64,000 nt of DNA from Clostridia bacterium. Its GTDB lineage: Bacteria > Bacillota > Clostridia > Lachnospirales > Lachnospiraceae. The notes under the pieces are model-generated. The model was not told where the DNA came from. It was given only the letters and a program-made list of their open reading frames with translations, and ran no database searches. The translations under genes and the position numbers were made by a program. The stretch covers positions 1 through 64,000 of the forward strand of contig SAAB01000014.1 in NCBI GenBank assembly GCA_009929615.1. Direction: 5' to 3'. Each line of letters starts with the position of its first letter. Position 1 is the first letter of the stretch. Shown piece after piece: positions 8,946 through 16,438 of the stretch.

Positions 8946-9764
8946 ATGGTTCTGAATCAGAGTCTTGAATTAAACAATGGAATAAAGATGCCGATGCTGG
9001 GACTGGGCGTGTATAAAAGCGCAGAGCATACAAAAGAATCTGTGCTGGCAGCCCTTGGGGCTGGATATCGTCATATTGACGTGGCTTCTGTTTATGGTAA
9101 TGAAAAGGAAGTTGGAGAGGCTATCAGAGAGAGCGGTATTCCAAGAAAAGATATTTTTATTACAACAAAGTTATGGAATGATGATATGCGGGCAGGAACT
9201 CAGCGGGAAGCATTGGAACGAAGTCTTGAAAAGCTTCAGATGGATTATGTGGATTTATATTTACTGCATTGGCCCGTTGAACCATACTATGTAGCATCCT
9301 GGAAGATTTTAGAAGAGGCCTGCCGGGAGGGAAAAGCAAAGTCCATTGGAGTCAGTAATTTTCAGATTAATCATTTGATGGAACTGATGGCAAATTCCAA
9401 GACGGTTCCCGTGGTGAATCAGATTGAATGTCATCCATATCTGAGCCAGCAGATTCTCCGAAGCTTTTGTCAGAGAGTGGGCATTCAGGTGACAGCCTGG
9501 GCGCCGCTGGGACGGGCAAGAATTTTTAAAGAACCTGTCATTTTAGAGTTGGCAGAGAAATATAAACGAACACCATCTCAGATTATTTTAAGATGGCAGA
9601 TACAGAATCAGGTTATTGTTATCCCTAAATCTGTACATCGGGAACGAATTATAGAAAACAGCCGTATTTTTGATTTTAAATTGTCGTTAGAGGATATGGA
9701 AAAGATGGATGGTCTGAACAGAGACCAGCGATTTGGACCTGACCCGGACAATTTCGATTTTTAG
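8946..9764 (+). CDS. Aldo/keto reductase
   Basis: NAD(P)H-dependent oxidoreductase of 272 residues with a TIM-barrel fold. The catalytic tetrad is complete: Asp45 and Tyr50 (YRHIDVASVYGNE), Lys75 (ITTKLWND) and His108 (LLHWP). The C-terminal cofactor motif VIPKSVHRERI is also present. It belongs to the AKR5-like group of bacterial 2,5-diketo-gluconate/methylglyoxal reductases, but the physiological carbonyl substrate cannot be read from sequence. GGAGGG precedes the ATG. The downstream MATE gene starts 1 nt after its stop codon, so their translation is probably coupled. Confidence 0.9.
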   Translation: MVLNQSLELNNGIKMPMLGLGVYKSAEHTKESVLAALGAGYRHIDVASVYGNEKEVGEAIRESGIPRKDIFITTKLWNDDMRAGTQREALERSLEKLQMDYVDLYLLHWPVEPYYVASWKILEEACREGKAKSIGVSNFQINHLMELMANSKTVPVVNQIECHPYLSQQILRSFCQRVGIQVTAWAPLGRARIFKEPVILELAEKYKRTPSQIILRWQIQNQVIVIPKSVHRERIIENSRIFDFKLSLEDMEKMDGLNRDQRFGPDPDNFDF

Positions 9765-9765
9765 T

Positions 9766-11118
9766 ATGGAACAGGATATGACTCGTGGGAAACCCGCAAA
9801 GACTTTACTTGTCTTTGCGGTTCCTATGATTTTAGGAAATTTATTTCAACAATTATATAGTCTGGTAGATTCCGTTATCGTGGGCCATTTTGTCGGAGAA
9901 GATGCTTTGGCAGCTGTAGGTTCCACATTTGCGGTGACAATGCTTTTTATTGCTGTTGCCATTGGTGCTTCAATGGGGGCATCGGTTATCATATCCCAGC
10001 TATTTGGAGCCAAAAGAATCAGGGAGATGAAAAGGGCTGTTTCAACGGCCTTGATTACATTTTTGGTATTGAGTTTTTTATGGGGCGGCTTAGGCCTCAT
10101 TGTTAAGAATGGTCTGCTTCAATTATTAAGGACACCGGAAAATATTTTTTCGGATGCAAGTACATATCTTGGAATCTATTTTTTGAGCATTCCTTTTTTA
10201 TTTATGTATAATGCGTTATCGTCAATTTTTAACGCCCTGGGAGATTCCAGAACACCTCTGAGATTTTTGATTTTTTCCTCATTGACAAATATTGGCCTGG
10301 ATTTGTGGCTGGTACTTCAGTTTCACATGGGTGTTGCAGGTGTGGCACTGGCGACTCTGATTGCTCAGGGCATTGCAGCCTTGCTTTCGCTGGCGGTTCT
10401 GATGTATCGTCTTTTAAAAATGGAAGTCAATGAAGATGAGGAAACGGCTGTGGGAAATCGATGGTACAGTATTGAATTGCTTGTATTGATGACCAGGGTG
10501 GCTGTACCTTCTATTATTCAACAATCCATTGTATCTGTGAGTATGCTGCTGGTACAGGCAGTTATCAATCCCTATGGTTCTTCAGTGGTCGCCGGATATG
10601 CGGCGGCTCAAAAGATTGATTCGGTAGCTATTATGCCGATGCAGGCGGTGGGGAATGCCATGTCCACTTTTACAGCACAGAATATAGGTGCGATGAAACA
10701 GGAAAGGGTTCGGGAAGGTTATCGGGCAAGCTATCCGATGATCTTTGCGATTAATCTGATAGTATTTGTTATTATTCGTCTGTTTGGCTCCATGTTTCTG
10801 GGCTTTTTCCTGGAGAGTGGTGCCGGGAAAGCGATGGAAACAGGTCTGGAATATCTGACAGTTGTCAGTCTGACCTATTTTCTTTTGGGATTGCTTATGG
10901 TTACGGGCTCTGTTCTTCGAGGTTCCGGGGACATTGTATGGTTTCTCGTCGCGAGCGTCATTAATTTGATTGCCAGGGTTGTATGTGCCTACGGCTTAAA
11001 TGACTTGCTTGGTCCGGCAGCTGTGTGGTACTCTATACCCGTCGGATGGTTTGCAGGATATGCAGTAAACTATCTGCGTTATCGCCAGGGAAAATGGATG
11101 AAGAAAAAACTGATATAG
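9766..11118 (+). CDS. MATE family efflux transporter
   Basis: Inner-membrane antiporter of the multidrug and toxic compound extrusion family, 450 residues with twelve predicted membrane helices in two six-helix halves. The N-terminus is the typical Firmicute form (DMTRGKPAKTLL, then GNLFQQLYSLVDSVIVG). A TTG at 9733 would extend the frame back into the aldo/keto reductase gene. I prefer ATG 9766, one base after that gene's stop, because conserved family similarity starts there; a clear ribosome binding site is lacking, so translational coupling is likely. Substrate cannot be predicted. Confidence 0.91.
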   Translation: MEQDMTRGKPAKTLLVFAVPMILGNLFQQLYSLVDSVIVGHFVGEDALAAVGSTFAVTMLFIAVAIGASMGASVIISQLFGAKRIREMKRAVSTALITFLVLSFLWGGLGLIVKNGLLQLLRTPENIFSDASTYLGIYFLSIPFLFMYNALSSIFNALGDSRTPLRFLIFSSLTNIGLDLWLVLQFHMGVAGVALATLIAQGIAALLSLAVLMYRLLKMEVNEDEETAVGNRWYSIELLVLMTRVAVPSIIQQSIVSVSMLLVQAVINPYGSSVVAGYAAAQKIDSVAIMPMQAVGNAMSTFTAQNIGAMKQERVREGYRASYPMIFAINLIVFVIIRLFGSMFLGFFLESGAGKAMETGLEYLTVVSLTYFLLGLLMVTGSVLRGSGDIVWFLVASVINLIARVVCAYGLNDLLGPAAVWYSIPVGWFAGYAVNYLRYRQGKWMKKKLI

Positions 11119-11137
11119 AAAGAGAGAACAGAAATAG

Positions 11138-12100
11138 ATGAAGTTTTATTTGGCCCCCCTTGAGGGAATTACGGGTTATGTCTTTCGAAATGCCCAGTAT
11201 GATTACTTTCGTCCGGCGGATAAATATTTTACACCATTTATCACACCGGGACTGAACAGTTCGTTAAAATCAAAGGCATTGAAAGATGTTCTGCCAGAGA
11301 ATAATCATGGCCCGGTCATTGTGCCTCAGATTTTAACAAACCGGGCAGAGGAATTTATCTATACAGAAAAACAGCTTGGAGAAATGGGCTACACAGAGAT
11401 TAATCTAAACCTTGGCTGTCCCTCGGGTACGGTTGTAGCAAAGGGACGGGGTGCAGGATTTCTTGCATTTCAGGACAAGCTCAATGCCTTCTTAGATGAG
11501 ATTTACAGTAAGGCGGAGATGAAGATTTCCATCAAGACCCGTCTGGGCAAGGACAGCAGTGAGGAATTTGATGCTCTCCTGGATATTTATAACCAGTATC
11601 CCCTGGAAGAGCTGATTATTCATCCAAGGACCAGAGAGGATTATTATAAGGGAATGCCGGATTATGAGATGTTTCGGCTGGGAATGGAAAAAAGCCGGTG
11701 TCCTGTCTGTTATAATGGGAATATTTTTGTGAAAGAAGACTATGAAAAAGTCTGCAGCACATTTCCGGAGTTAGATTGTGTGATGATAGGCCGTGGACTT
11801 GTGGCTAATCCGGCATTGCTGAATATTCTTCGGGGTGGTGAAACGGAAGTGGACAAAGCGCTGATACGAAAGTTTCACGACAGAGTCTATGCGGATTATA
11901 AGGAAATGCTTTATGGGGATATCAATCTGCTCTATAAAATGAAAGAACTATGGAACTATATGATTTGTCTTTTTACAGATTCCAAAAAGTATGGAAAGAA
12001 GATACGAAAGGCACAGCGGCTGAAAGATTATGACACTATTGTTGATGCCCTGTTTGAAGAACAGGAACTCTTGAAAGATGGCGGATTCAGACCGAATTAA
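11138..12100 (+). CDS. tRNA-dihydrouridine synthase family protein
   Basis: FMN-dependent enzyme that reduces uridine to dihydrouridine in tRNA. The N-terminus KFYLAPLEGITGYVFRNA is the Dus FMN-binding start, NLGCPSGTV places the catalytic Cys at residue 94, and SIKTRLG and IIHPRTREDYYKG are later conserved motifs. CVMIGRGLVANPALL is the phosphate-binding loop. The protein is 320 residues, normal for Dus. It follows the MATE gene by 19 nt with only a weak AGAGAGA ribosome binding site. Which tRNA position it modifies is unknown. Confidence 0.9.
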   Translation: MKFYLAPLEGITGYVFRNAQYDYFRPADKYFTPFITPGLNSSLKSKALKDVLPENNHGPVIVPQILTNRAEEFIYTEKQLGEMGYTEINLNLGCPSGTVVAKGRGAGFLAFQDKLNAFLDEIYSKAEMKISIKTRLGKDSSEEFDALLDIYNQYPLEELIIHPRTREDYYKGMPDYEMFRLGMEKSRCPVCYNGNIFVKEDYEKVCSTFPELDCVMIGRGLVANPALLNILRGGETEVDKALIRKFHDRVYADYKEMLYGDINLLYKMKELWNYMICLFTDSKKYGKKIRKAQRLKDYDTIVDALFEEQELLKDGGFRPN

Positions 12101-12119
12101 GACTATAAGGAGCGACCGA

Positions 12120-12536
12120 ATGAAAGAAAAAATACAGAATAGAATATACAAACTGGCTACATATATTGAAATATTTTTTGCGATATCCATAGATATTGTC
12201 ATACTGATTTTGGCTGTAAAGCTTGTTGTTGAAGTAGCACAGCCGGGATATTTTAACCAGGCGGAGGCATTGACAACATTTTTACAGAATGCCCTGAATT
12301 TGGTTGTTGGTGTCGAATTCGTCAAAATGCTTGTGCGCCATACACCGGATAATGTTATTGAAGTGTTGATATTTGCCCTTTCCAGACATGTGATTGTCTA
12401 TCATCTGGAAATGTGGGAGTGGCTTGTGGGTGTACTGTGTATAGCAGTGCTCTTTACAATTCGAAAGTTTCTGTTTACACCATTCCACCGGGAAGGCGAC
12501 GAGGATACGCCTGTACAGGAAGAACTGGCAGAATAA
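12120..12536 (+). CDS. PsiE-like small membrane protein
   Basis: A 138-residue protein with three to four hydrophobic segments (about residues 12-34, 52-68, 76-90 and 98-112) and an acidic C-terminus. The arrangement, including LVVGVEFVKMLVRHTPDNVIEV, resembles the phosphate-starvation-inducible PsiE family, whose role is unknown. The frame is open from 12078, overlapping the dus gene. AAGGAG at 12107-12112 with 7-nt spacing marks ATG 12120 as the real start. It is last in this plus-strand group, followed by a bidirectional terminator. Family assignment is moderate. Confidence 0.65.
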   Translation: MKEKIQNRIYKLATYIEIFFAISIDIVILILAVKLVVEVAQPGYFNQAEALTTFLQNALNLVVGVEFVKMLVRHTPDNVIEVLIFALSRHVIVYHLEMWEWLVGVLCIAVLFTIRKFLFTPFHREGDEDTPVQEELAE

Positions 12537-12543
12537 GATAATA

Positions 12544-12583
12544 AGAGAAGAGCCGGGTACTTAAAAAGTATCCGGCTTTCTCT
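12544..12583. terminator. Bidirectional terminator between convergent genes
   Basis: AGCCGGGTACTT (12551-12562) pairs with AAGTATCCGGCT (12566-12577), and flanking AGAGAA/TTCTCT extends the stem with a bulged G at 12550. It lies between the PsiE-like gene and the convergent lipoprotein gene. Confidence 0.8.
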
Positions 12584-12601
12584 GTTGAAACAGGTGGAAA
12601 A

Positions 12602-13693
12602 TTAATCATCATCACCATCATCATCTGAAACCTCATCATAATCATCATCGGCTGCATCGTCATAGCTATCGTCATCATATCCGTCGTCCCAGCTGTCATC
12701 GGCTGCATCGTCATATCCGTCATCCCAGCTGTCATCAGCTGCATCGTCATATCCGTCATCCCAGCTGTCATCAGCTGCATCGTCATATCCGTCATCCCGG
12801 CTGTCATCGGCTGCATCGTCATATCCGTCATCCCAGTTGTCATCGGCTGCATCGTCATAGTCATCATCCCAGTCATCGTTTGTATCATCATCAAAACCGT
12901 CGTCATCAAAACTGTCGTTCTGGTCATCATTAGTATCGTCATCAAAACTGTCGTCCTGGTCATCGTTAGCATCATCCATATCCTTCCAATCATCATTGGA
13001 TTCATAATCGGCTTCAAGGACTTTTCCGTTATATGCATTGACTTCATATTCATATTCGATACCATTTGCGGTAAATTCAAATTCATAGATGTGGTCATCT
13101 AGTTTATATTCACGATTTGTAAAGGTGGCTTCGTCTAAACCAACCTGAGCTAATACAATTTTCTTGGCAGCTTCTAAGCTGATAAGACCGCTATCATCTA
13201 AATCATCTGTCTTTACTGGTACGACTGCGGAAGTCCCCTGGTTTGAAGCGACAGCCTGCTGGACACTGTTACTAATATCATCAAGGAAGGTATCATCTGG
13301 TAGTTCAGAACCTTTTTCCAATTTTACAATGATGTTTTTTTCTTTTCCATCTAATTGGTTTTCAAGGTAGCCATTTTCATAAATATCATCGACTAAATCA
13401 TCTACAACAGCAGAACAATCCTTTCCGGTATAGTCCGCATATTGGGAAACGATGCCCTGACCATCATCGTTGATACCTTCAAGGCGAACAACTTTTCCTG
13501 CTTTATCGTATTCTACTTCAATTTCAGGATTTACACTTAATAAGACCGTTCCAACAGCTGCAGTGGAAGCAGTATCCGTTGTCTGAGTAACATTTCTGGA
13601 AGCGGAAGTTGTGGCACCACACCCGGTTATTGCTGAGAGGGTTAATAAAGTAGCTGCTGTGATTAACATTGTTTTTGATTTCATATTTTTCAT
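12602..13693 (-). CDS. Lipoprotein with RsgI-like extracytoplasmic motif, PepSY domain and Asp-rich repeats
   Basis: A 363-residue predicted surface lipoprotein. The lipobox ITGC puts the lipidated Cys at residue 25. Residues about 48-140 contain VLLSVNPEIEVEYD and LEGINDDGQ, the same pattern as the extracytoplasmic domain of RsgI anti-sigma factors; N55-P56 corresponds to the Asn-Pro where RsgI SEAL-type domains self-cleave. A PepSY-like domain follows at about 165-225. The rest is acidic, built of 12-residue repeats DDSWDDGYDDAA. It has AAGGAG 8 nt before the ATG, its own SigI-like promoter, and lies downstream of rsgI after a terminator. Function is unknown; a decoy, calcium-binding or wall-sensing role linked to SigI is inference. 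Confidence 0.75.
   Translation of the reverse strand: MKNMKSKTMLITAATLLTLSAITGCGATTSASRNVTQTTDTASTAAVGTVLLSVNPEIEVEYDKAGKVVRLEGINDDGQGIVSQYADYTGKDCSAVVDDLVDDIYENGYLENQLDGKEKNIIVKLEKGSELPDDTFLDDISNSVQQAVASNQGTSAVVPVKTDDLDDSGLISLEAAKKIVLAQVGLDEATFTNREYKLDDHIYEFEFTANGIEYEYEVNAYNGKVLEADYESNDDWKDMDDANDDQDDSFDDDTNDDQNDSFDDDGFDDDTNDDWDDDYDDAADDNWDDGYDDAADDSRDDGYDDAADDSWDDGYDDAADDSWDDGYDDAADDSWDDGYDDDSYDDAADDDYDEVSDDDGDDD
12701..12844 (-). repeat. Four 36-bp tandem repeats encoding acidic 12-mers
   Basis: Four in-frame units of 36 bp begin at 12701, 12737, 12773 and 12809, each starting (G/A)GCTGCATCGTCATATCCGT on the plus strand and encoding DDxxDDGYDDAA on the minus strand. Degenerate units flank them on both sides. 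Copy number is likely to vary between strains. Confidence 0.9.
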
Positions 13694-13742
13694 ATTGATT
13701 TCTCCTTTTTAAAAATTATTTTTTATGATTACAATAATAGAA

Positions 13743-13770
13743 TACGGAGCAATATGAAAAAAAAGGGGGT
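13743..13770 (-). promoter_or_regulatory. Candidate SigI promoter of the lipoprotein gene
   Basis: Read on the minus strand: ACCCCC (13770-13765), an 18-nt spacer starting with eight T, then CGTA (13746-13743), 50 nt before the ATG. It matches the published SigI pattern (ACCCCC-type -35, CGWA -10) and has the same spacing and T-run as the site before sigI. Confidence 0.72.
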
Positions 13771-13781
13771 CGCAATAAAAA

Positions 13782-13814
13782 AATTCCTCTAATTCAAAAT
13801 GAAGTAGAGGAATT
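13782..13814 (-). terminator. Terminator of the sigI-rsgI operon
   Basis: Perfect arms AATTCCTCTA (13782-13791) and TAGAGGAATT (13805-13814); on the minus strand the stem runs into a T-rich tract encoded by 13774-13782. It separates rsgI from the lipoprotein gene. Confidence 0.85.
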
Positions 13815-13819
13815 CTAAA

Positions 13820-14794
13820 TTAATCATCAATTTGGTCATCGTCATCGAGGTCATCAGCACCCTCATCTGGATTGCCGGCTTCGCCGTCATCGAGGTCATC
13901 GACACCATCGTCGAAGTCGCCGGCCCCATCATCGAAGTTGCCAGCCCCGTTGTCATCGAAGCTGCCAGCCCCGGCATCATCGAGGTCATCGACACCATCA
14001 TCGAAGTCGCCGGCCCCGTCATCGAAGCTGTCGGCCCCATCATCGAAGTCGTTGACATCGTCATCAGGTCCATCGTCCAAATCATCATTATCATCATTGA
14101 CAGGAACACTGCTGCTATGAATAGGAGCTTCGCTCTGAACAGGCTGGGTTTCAGTGACAACGGGCTCTGTTACAGCAGGGGCGATTGGAGCCACCGCAGC
14201 CGGAGCGGTTTCTTCCGGAGAGGAATCGTCTTCTTCAGTAGTGACTATAATGCTGTCACCTAAATGAAGTTTTAATTCGGTTATCAGAGTGGATTCTGTT
14301 TTTGTTTGCCATTTTTCATGAGAAGAGCTTACAGTCACCCGAACTTTACCGCCGTCAGATAAGTAGCCTCCGGCCACAGCCAGGTCGGTCAATTCATTGG
14401 AAACAGTAGTTAGTTTTTTGAAGGAATATTTATAGCCTTCGATTAATGCCTTGCCGTCTTCATTCCTGCCTTCAATTGCAATAACATAATCAAGGCGGTT
14501 GACGCTGATTTCCACATCTGGATTTATTTGCATTCGCACAGTTCCGTAGGATATAAACAGGAACTGCCATGCACTGAGGATAAGAAGACACAGGCATGCG
14601 GCCGCCGAGGCAATGGAAATGAACTGCTTTTTATAAGTTGAAAAATCAATAACTGATTCGGGTCTTTCCATTTCAATAACAGAATGAACGGTCTGCCCAA
14701 CGGTGTAGGATAGATTGGCAACTTTGATGAAATGACCGGCGTTATCTAAAACGACAGCATAACCGCGATGACATTCCATAACTAAATAGTCCAT
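13820..14794 (-). CDS. rsgI: Anti-sigma-I factor RsgI with acidic C-terminal repeats
   Basis: Membrane-spanning anti-sigma factor predicted to hold SigI inactive. Residues 1-50 are the cytosolic RsgI N-domain (VMECHRGYAVVLDNAGHFIKV), about 58-81 a single membrane helix, and about 85-190 the extracytoplasmic domain with VRMQINPDVEISVN; N91-P92 is at the position of SEAL-domain autocleavage known for RsgI. A Pro/Thr/Glu/Val linker follows, then an acidic tail of FDDGAGDFDDG-type repeats instead of the carbohydrate-binding modules seen in cellulolytic clostridia. ATG lies 2 nt after the sigI stop, with GGGGGT as ribosome binding site inside sigI. The signal sensed by the acidic tail is unknown; metal ions or wall polymers are guesses. 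Confidence 0.88.
   Translation of the reverse strand: MDYLVMECHRGYAVVLDNAGHFIKVANLSYTVGQTVHSVIEMERPESVIDFSTYKKQFISIASAAACLCLLILSAWQFLFISYGTVRMQINPDVEISVNRLDYVIAIEGRNEDGKALIEGYKYSFKKLTTVSNELTDLAVAGGYLSDGGKVRVTVSSSHEKWQTKTESTLITELKLHLGDSIIVTTEEDDSSPEETAPAAVAPIAPAVTEPVVTETQPVQSEAPIHSSSVPVNDDNDDLDDGPDDDVNDFDDGADSFDDGAGDFDDGVDDLDDAGAGSFDDNGAGNFDDGAGDFDDGVDDLDDGEAGNPDEGADDLDDDDQIDD
13888..14027 (-). repeat. 90-bp period direct repeat in the rsgI tail
   Basis: Two near-identical segments of about 50 bp, at 13888-13937 and 13978-14027, are offset by 90 bp (30 codons) and encode the acidic FDDG.GDFDDGVDDLDD pattern. They differ by only two bases over the copy. Confidence 0.8.
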
Positions 14795-14796
14795 TT

Positions 14797-15528
14797 TTAT
14801 TTACCCCCTTCCCGTTGAATTTGATGTAAGTGGCTGCGAATGATTTCAAAGCCATTTGTATAGGCGAGTAAGATTGCAACAATATATTTGCGATGCCGTT
14901 CCAAGGTCTTTTTTTTAATACTGGACCCGAGGGTTAATTGACTGATTGGAAGTTTTTTGCTTTGCAGCAGGCTGTCAAATATATCCGGATGGGATTTTGC
15001 ATACTGCAAGACTTGCATACATGCCTGATAGGTTCGTTCCTGGCTCGGGCAATTGTCTGCAATATCGCTCAGATTGAGTCCAAATTCCTTAAGCTCTGCT
15101 GCATATTTTGTCAGTTCCTGATTTGCAGCGGAGATATTTACCATGTCATCAACATCACTCTTAGGACTTGCTATAGAATCAGCAATTGTATCAGCTTCAT
15201 TCGAAGAATCAGCAGGCTGGTCCAAAGAAAGATTTCCGGTGTGCCGTTTTTCTTTTCGATAAAAATCAATCAACCGGTTTCGGATGCCGAGAGATGCAAG
15301 ATTTAAAAAAGAACCTTTATGTTTTTTGTAAGCCATAATGGCTTCGTAAAATGCAAACATAGAGATACTGAGCTCGTCATCATCCTGCCCATCTATGATG
15401 GGATGTTTCAGAAATTTGGATGTTTCAGATCTGATAAATGGCATGTATTGATTTATTAAATAATCGGCAGCAGAACTATCTTTTTGTGCGGATAGAATCA
15501 GCTGTATAATCTCATGTTCGTTTGTCAT
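14797..15528 (-). CDS. sigI: RNA polymerase sigma factor SigI
   Basis: Alternative sigma factor of 243 residues. Region 2 is visible at about residues 20-110 (YMPFIRSETSKFL, then DDELSISMFAFYEAIMAYKKHKGSFLNLAS and IRNRLIDFYRKEKRH), which is the SigI type of core-binding and -10 recognition region. The C-terminal part (SDIADNCPSQERTYQ, KKKTLERHRKYIVAILLAYTNG) matches the SigI-specific DNA-binding domain. In Bacillus SigI responds to heat and envelope stress; in clostridia multiple SigI factors respond to polysaccharides. A SigI-like promoter directly upstream suggests autoregulation. GAGGAG precedes the ATG. It forms a two-gene operon with rsgI. Confidence 0.9.
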   Translation of the reverse strand: MTNEHEIIQLILSAQKDSSAADYLINQYMPFIRSETSKFLKHPIIDGQDDDELSISMFAFYEAIMAYKKHKGSFLNLASLGIRNRLIDFYRKEKRHTGNLSLDQPADSSNEADTIADSIASPKSDVDDMVNISAANQELTKYAAELKEFGLNLSDIADNCPSQERTYQACMQVLQYAKSHPDIFDSLLQSKKLPISQLTLGSSIKKKTLERHRKYIVAILLAYTNGFEIIRSHLHQIQREGGK

Positions 15529-15549
15529 AGAATCTCCTCATGTATAGTA

Positions 15550-15577
15550 TACGTATCCAATTTAAAAAAAACGGGGT
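15550..15577 (-). promoter_or_regulatory. Candidate autoregulatory SigI promoter of sigI-rsgI
   Basis: On the minus strand: ACCCCG (15577-15572), an 18-nt spacer starting with eight T, and CGTA (15553-15550), 21 nt before the sigI ATG. Spacing, T-run and -10 equal those of the lipoprotein promoter. SigI is known to drive its own operon in Bacillus. Confidence 0.72.
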
Positions 15578-15673
15578 ATGATACCCGAAGAGTTTAAAAG
15601 AATCGATTAATTTTTTCATAAGAAGTCTATGATTTATGTGAAGATAAAGTTAAAAGAATGTAAAATCTATATT

Positions 15674-16243
15674 TTAAAAAATCCCCAAATGCTCCAACAG
15701 TATTTTGAGTCCAATAAGAATCAGGATAATACCCCCGGCGATTTCAGCTTTCTTTTCATAACGGTTTCCAAAACGGTGGCCGATATTGACTCCCAAAAAG
15801 GATAGAATAAATGTTGTAATGCCAATCAGACAGACAGCAGGGATAATCTGAACCTGAAGGAAGGCAAAAGTAATGCCGACAGCCAGAGCATCAATACTTG
15901 TAGCAATGGCAAGGAGGAAAAGCTCCTTTATATCAAGGTGTTCATCTGCTATATCCTCGGATTCATCATCCTCAGTGAGAGCTTCGTGAATCATGTTGGC
16001 ACCGATAATAGCTAAAAGGGCAAAAGCAATCCAGTGGTCAATGCTCACTATGTAAGCTTCAAATTGCTTGCCAAGAAACCATCCAAGAACCGGCATAAGT
16101 GCCTGAAAGCCTCCGAAAAACAGAGCAATGATTCCGGCATGACGATAGTTCATCCGACGCATGTTCAGACCTTTGCATATGGATACGGCAAAGGCGTCCA
16201 TTGAAAGTCCAACGGCAATTAAAAAGAGTTCTATAAGTCCCAT
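15674..16243 (-). CDS. mntP: Manganese efflux pump MntP
   Basis: Small inner-membrane exporter that removes excess Mn2+. The 189-residue protein has six hydrophobic helices and the two internal repeat motifs typical of Mnt[17 protein letters not shown] near the N-terminus and [14 protein letters not shown] in the middle, whose acidic residues are important for Mn2+ transport. The acidic loop [13 protein letters not shown] lies between the halves. AGGGAGA precedes the ATG. The leader carries a yybP-ykoY manganese riboswitch and terminator, which strongly supports the function. It is transcribed from a promoter that overlaps the end of srtB. Confidence 0.95.
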   Translation of the reverse strand: MGLIELFLIAVGLSMDAFAVSICKGLNMRRMNYRHAGIIALFFGGFQALMPVLGWFLGKQFEAYIVSIDHWIAFALLAIIGANMIHEALTEDDESEDIADEHLDIKELFLLAIATSIDALAVGITFAFLQVQIIPAVCLIGITTFILSFLGVNIGHRFGNRYEKKAEIAGGIILILIGLKILLEHLGIF

Positions 16244-16286
16244 TTTATTTTCTCCCTATCTATTAATATGTATTGTAAGGGGCATA

Positions 16287-16405
16287 AAAGAAGACCCATG
16301 TATGACTAAGCCATACATGAGTCTTGTTAATTAAGATAAGCCAGGCGGATGCCAGTATGTTGACTTATCGCATAATTCTATGCCAACTACTCCCTCACGA
16401 ATAGA
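16287..16405 (-). ncRNA. yybP-ykoY manganese riboswitch with terminator
   Basis: On the minus strand the mntP leader holds the conserved yybP-ykoY elements: GGGAGTAG (16394-16387), the GTCAACATAC loop (16364-16355) and the pairing CTGGC/GCCTGGC next to it. An intrinsic terminator (arms 16312-16325 and 16291-16304, one mismatch, then CTTTTAT) follows. This family binds Mn2+ and switches on efflux genes; binding should here prevent terminator formation. Exact aptamer ends are approximate. Confidence 0.9.
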
Positions 16406-16408
16406 TTC

Positions 16409-16438
16409 ATTATAAAGGAATATATCTGCAAAAGTCAA
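16409..16438 (-). promoter_or_regulatory. Promoter of the mntP riboswitch
   Basis: Minus strand TTGACT (16438-16433), 18-bp spacer, TATAAT (16414-16409). The -35 box overlaps the stop codon of srtB. Confidence 0.72.

Noticed and set aside
9733..9765. TTG start that would lengthen the MATE protein by 11 residues
   Set aside because: It lies inside the aldo/keto reductase gene, lacks a ribosome binding site, and family similarity starts at ATG 9766.
12701..12844. Regular 36-bp repeats that could suggest a CRISPR array
   Set aside because: The units are contiguous, without spacers, and are in frame within the acidic tail of the lipoprotein gene.
12475..13098. A Met/Thr-rich frame on the minus strand through the lipoprotein repeats
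   Set aside because: Low-complexity alternative frame of the GAT-rich repeats; the lipoprotein frame has the signal peptide, domains and ribosome binding site.
13832..14263. Open frames on the plus strand through the rsgI repeats
   Set aside because: They are mirror images of the low-complexity Asp codons of rsgI, with no ribosome binding site.
14801..14812. A further ACCCCC on the plus strand near the sigI-rsgI junction
   Set aside because: It is the complement of the GGGGGT ribosome binding site of rsgI, and no CGWA lies 18 bp downstream.
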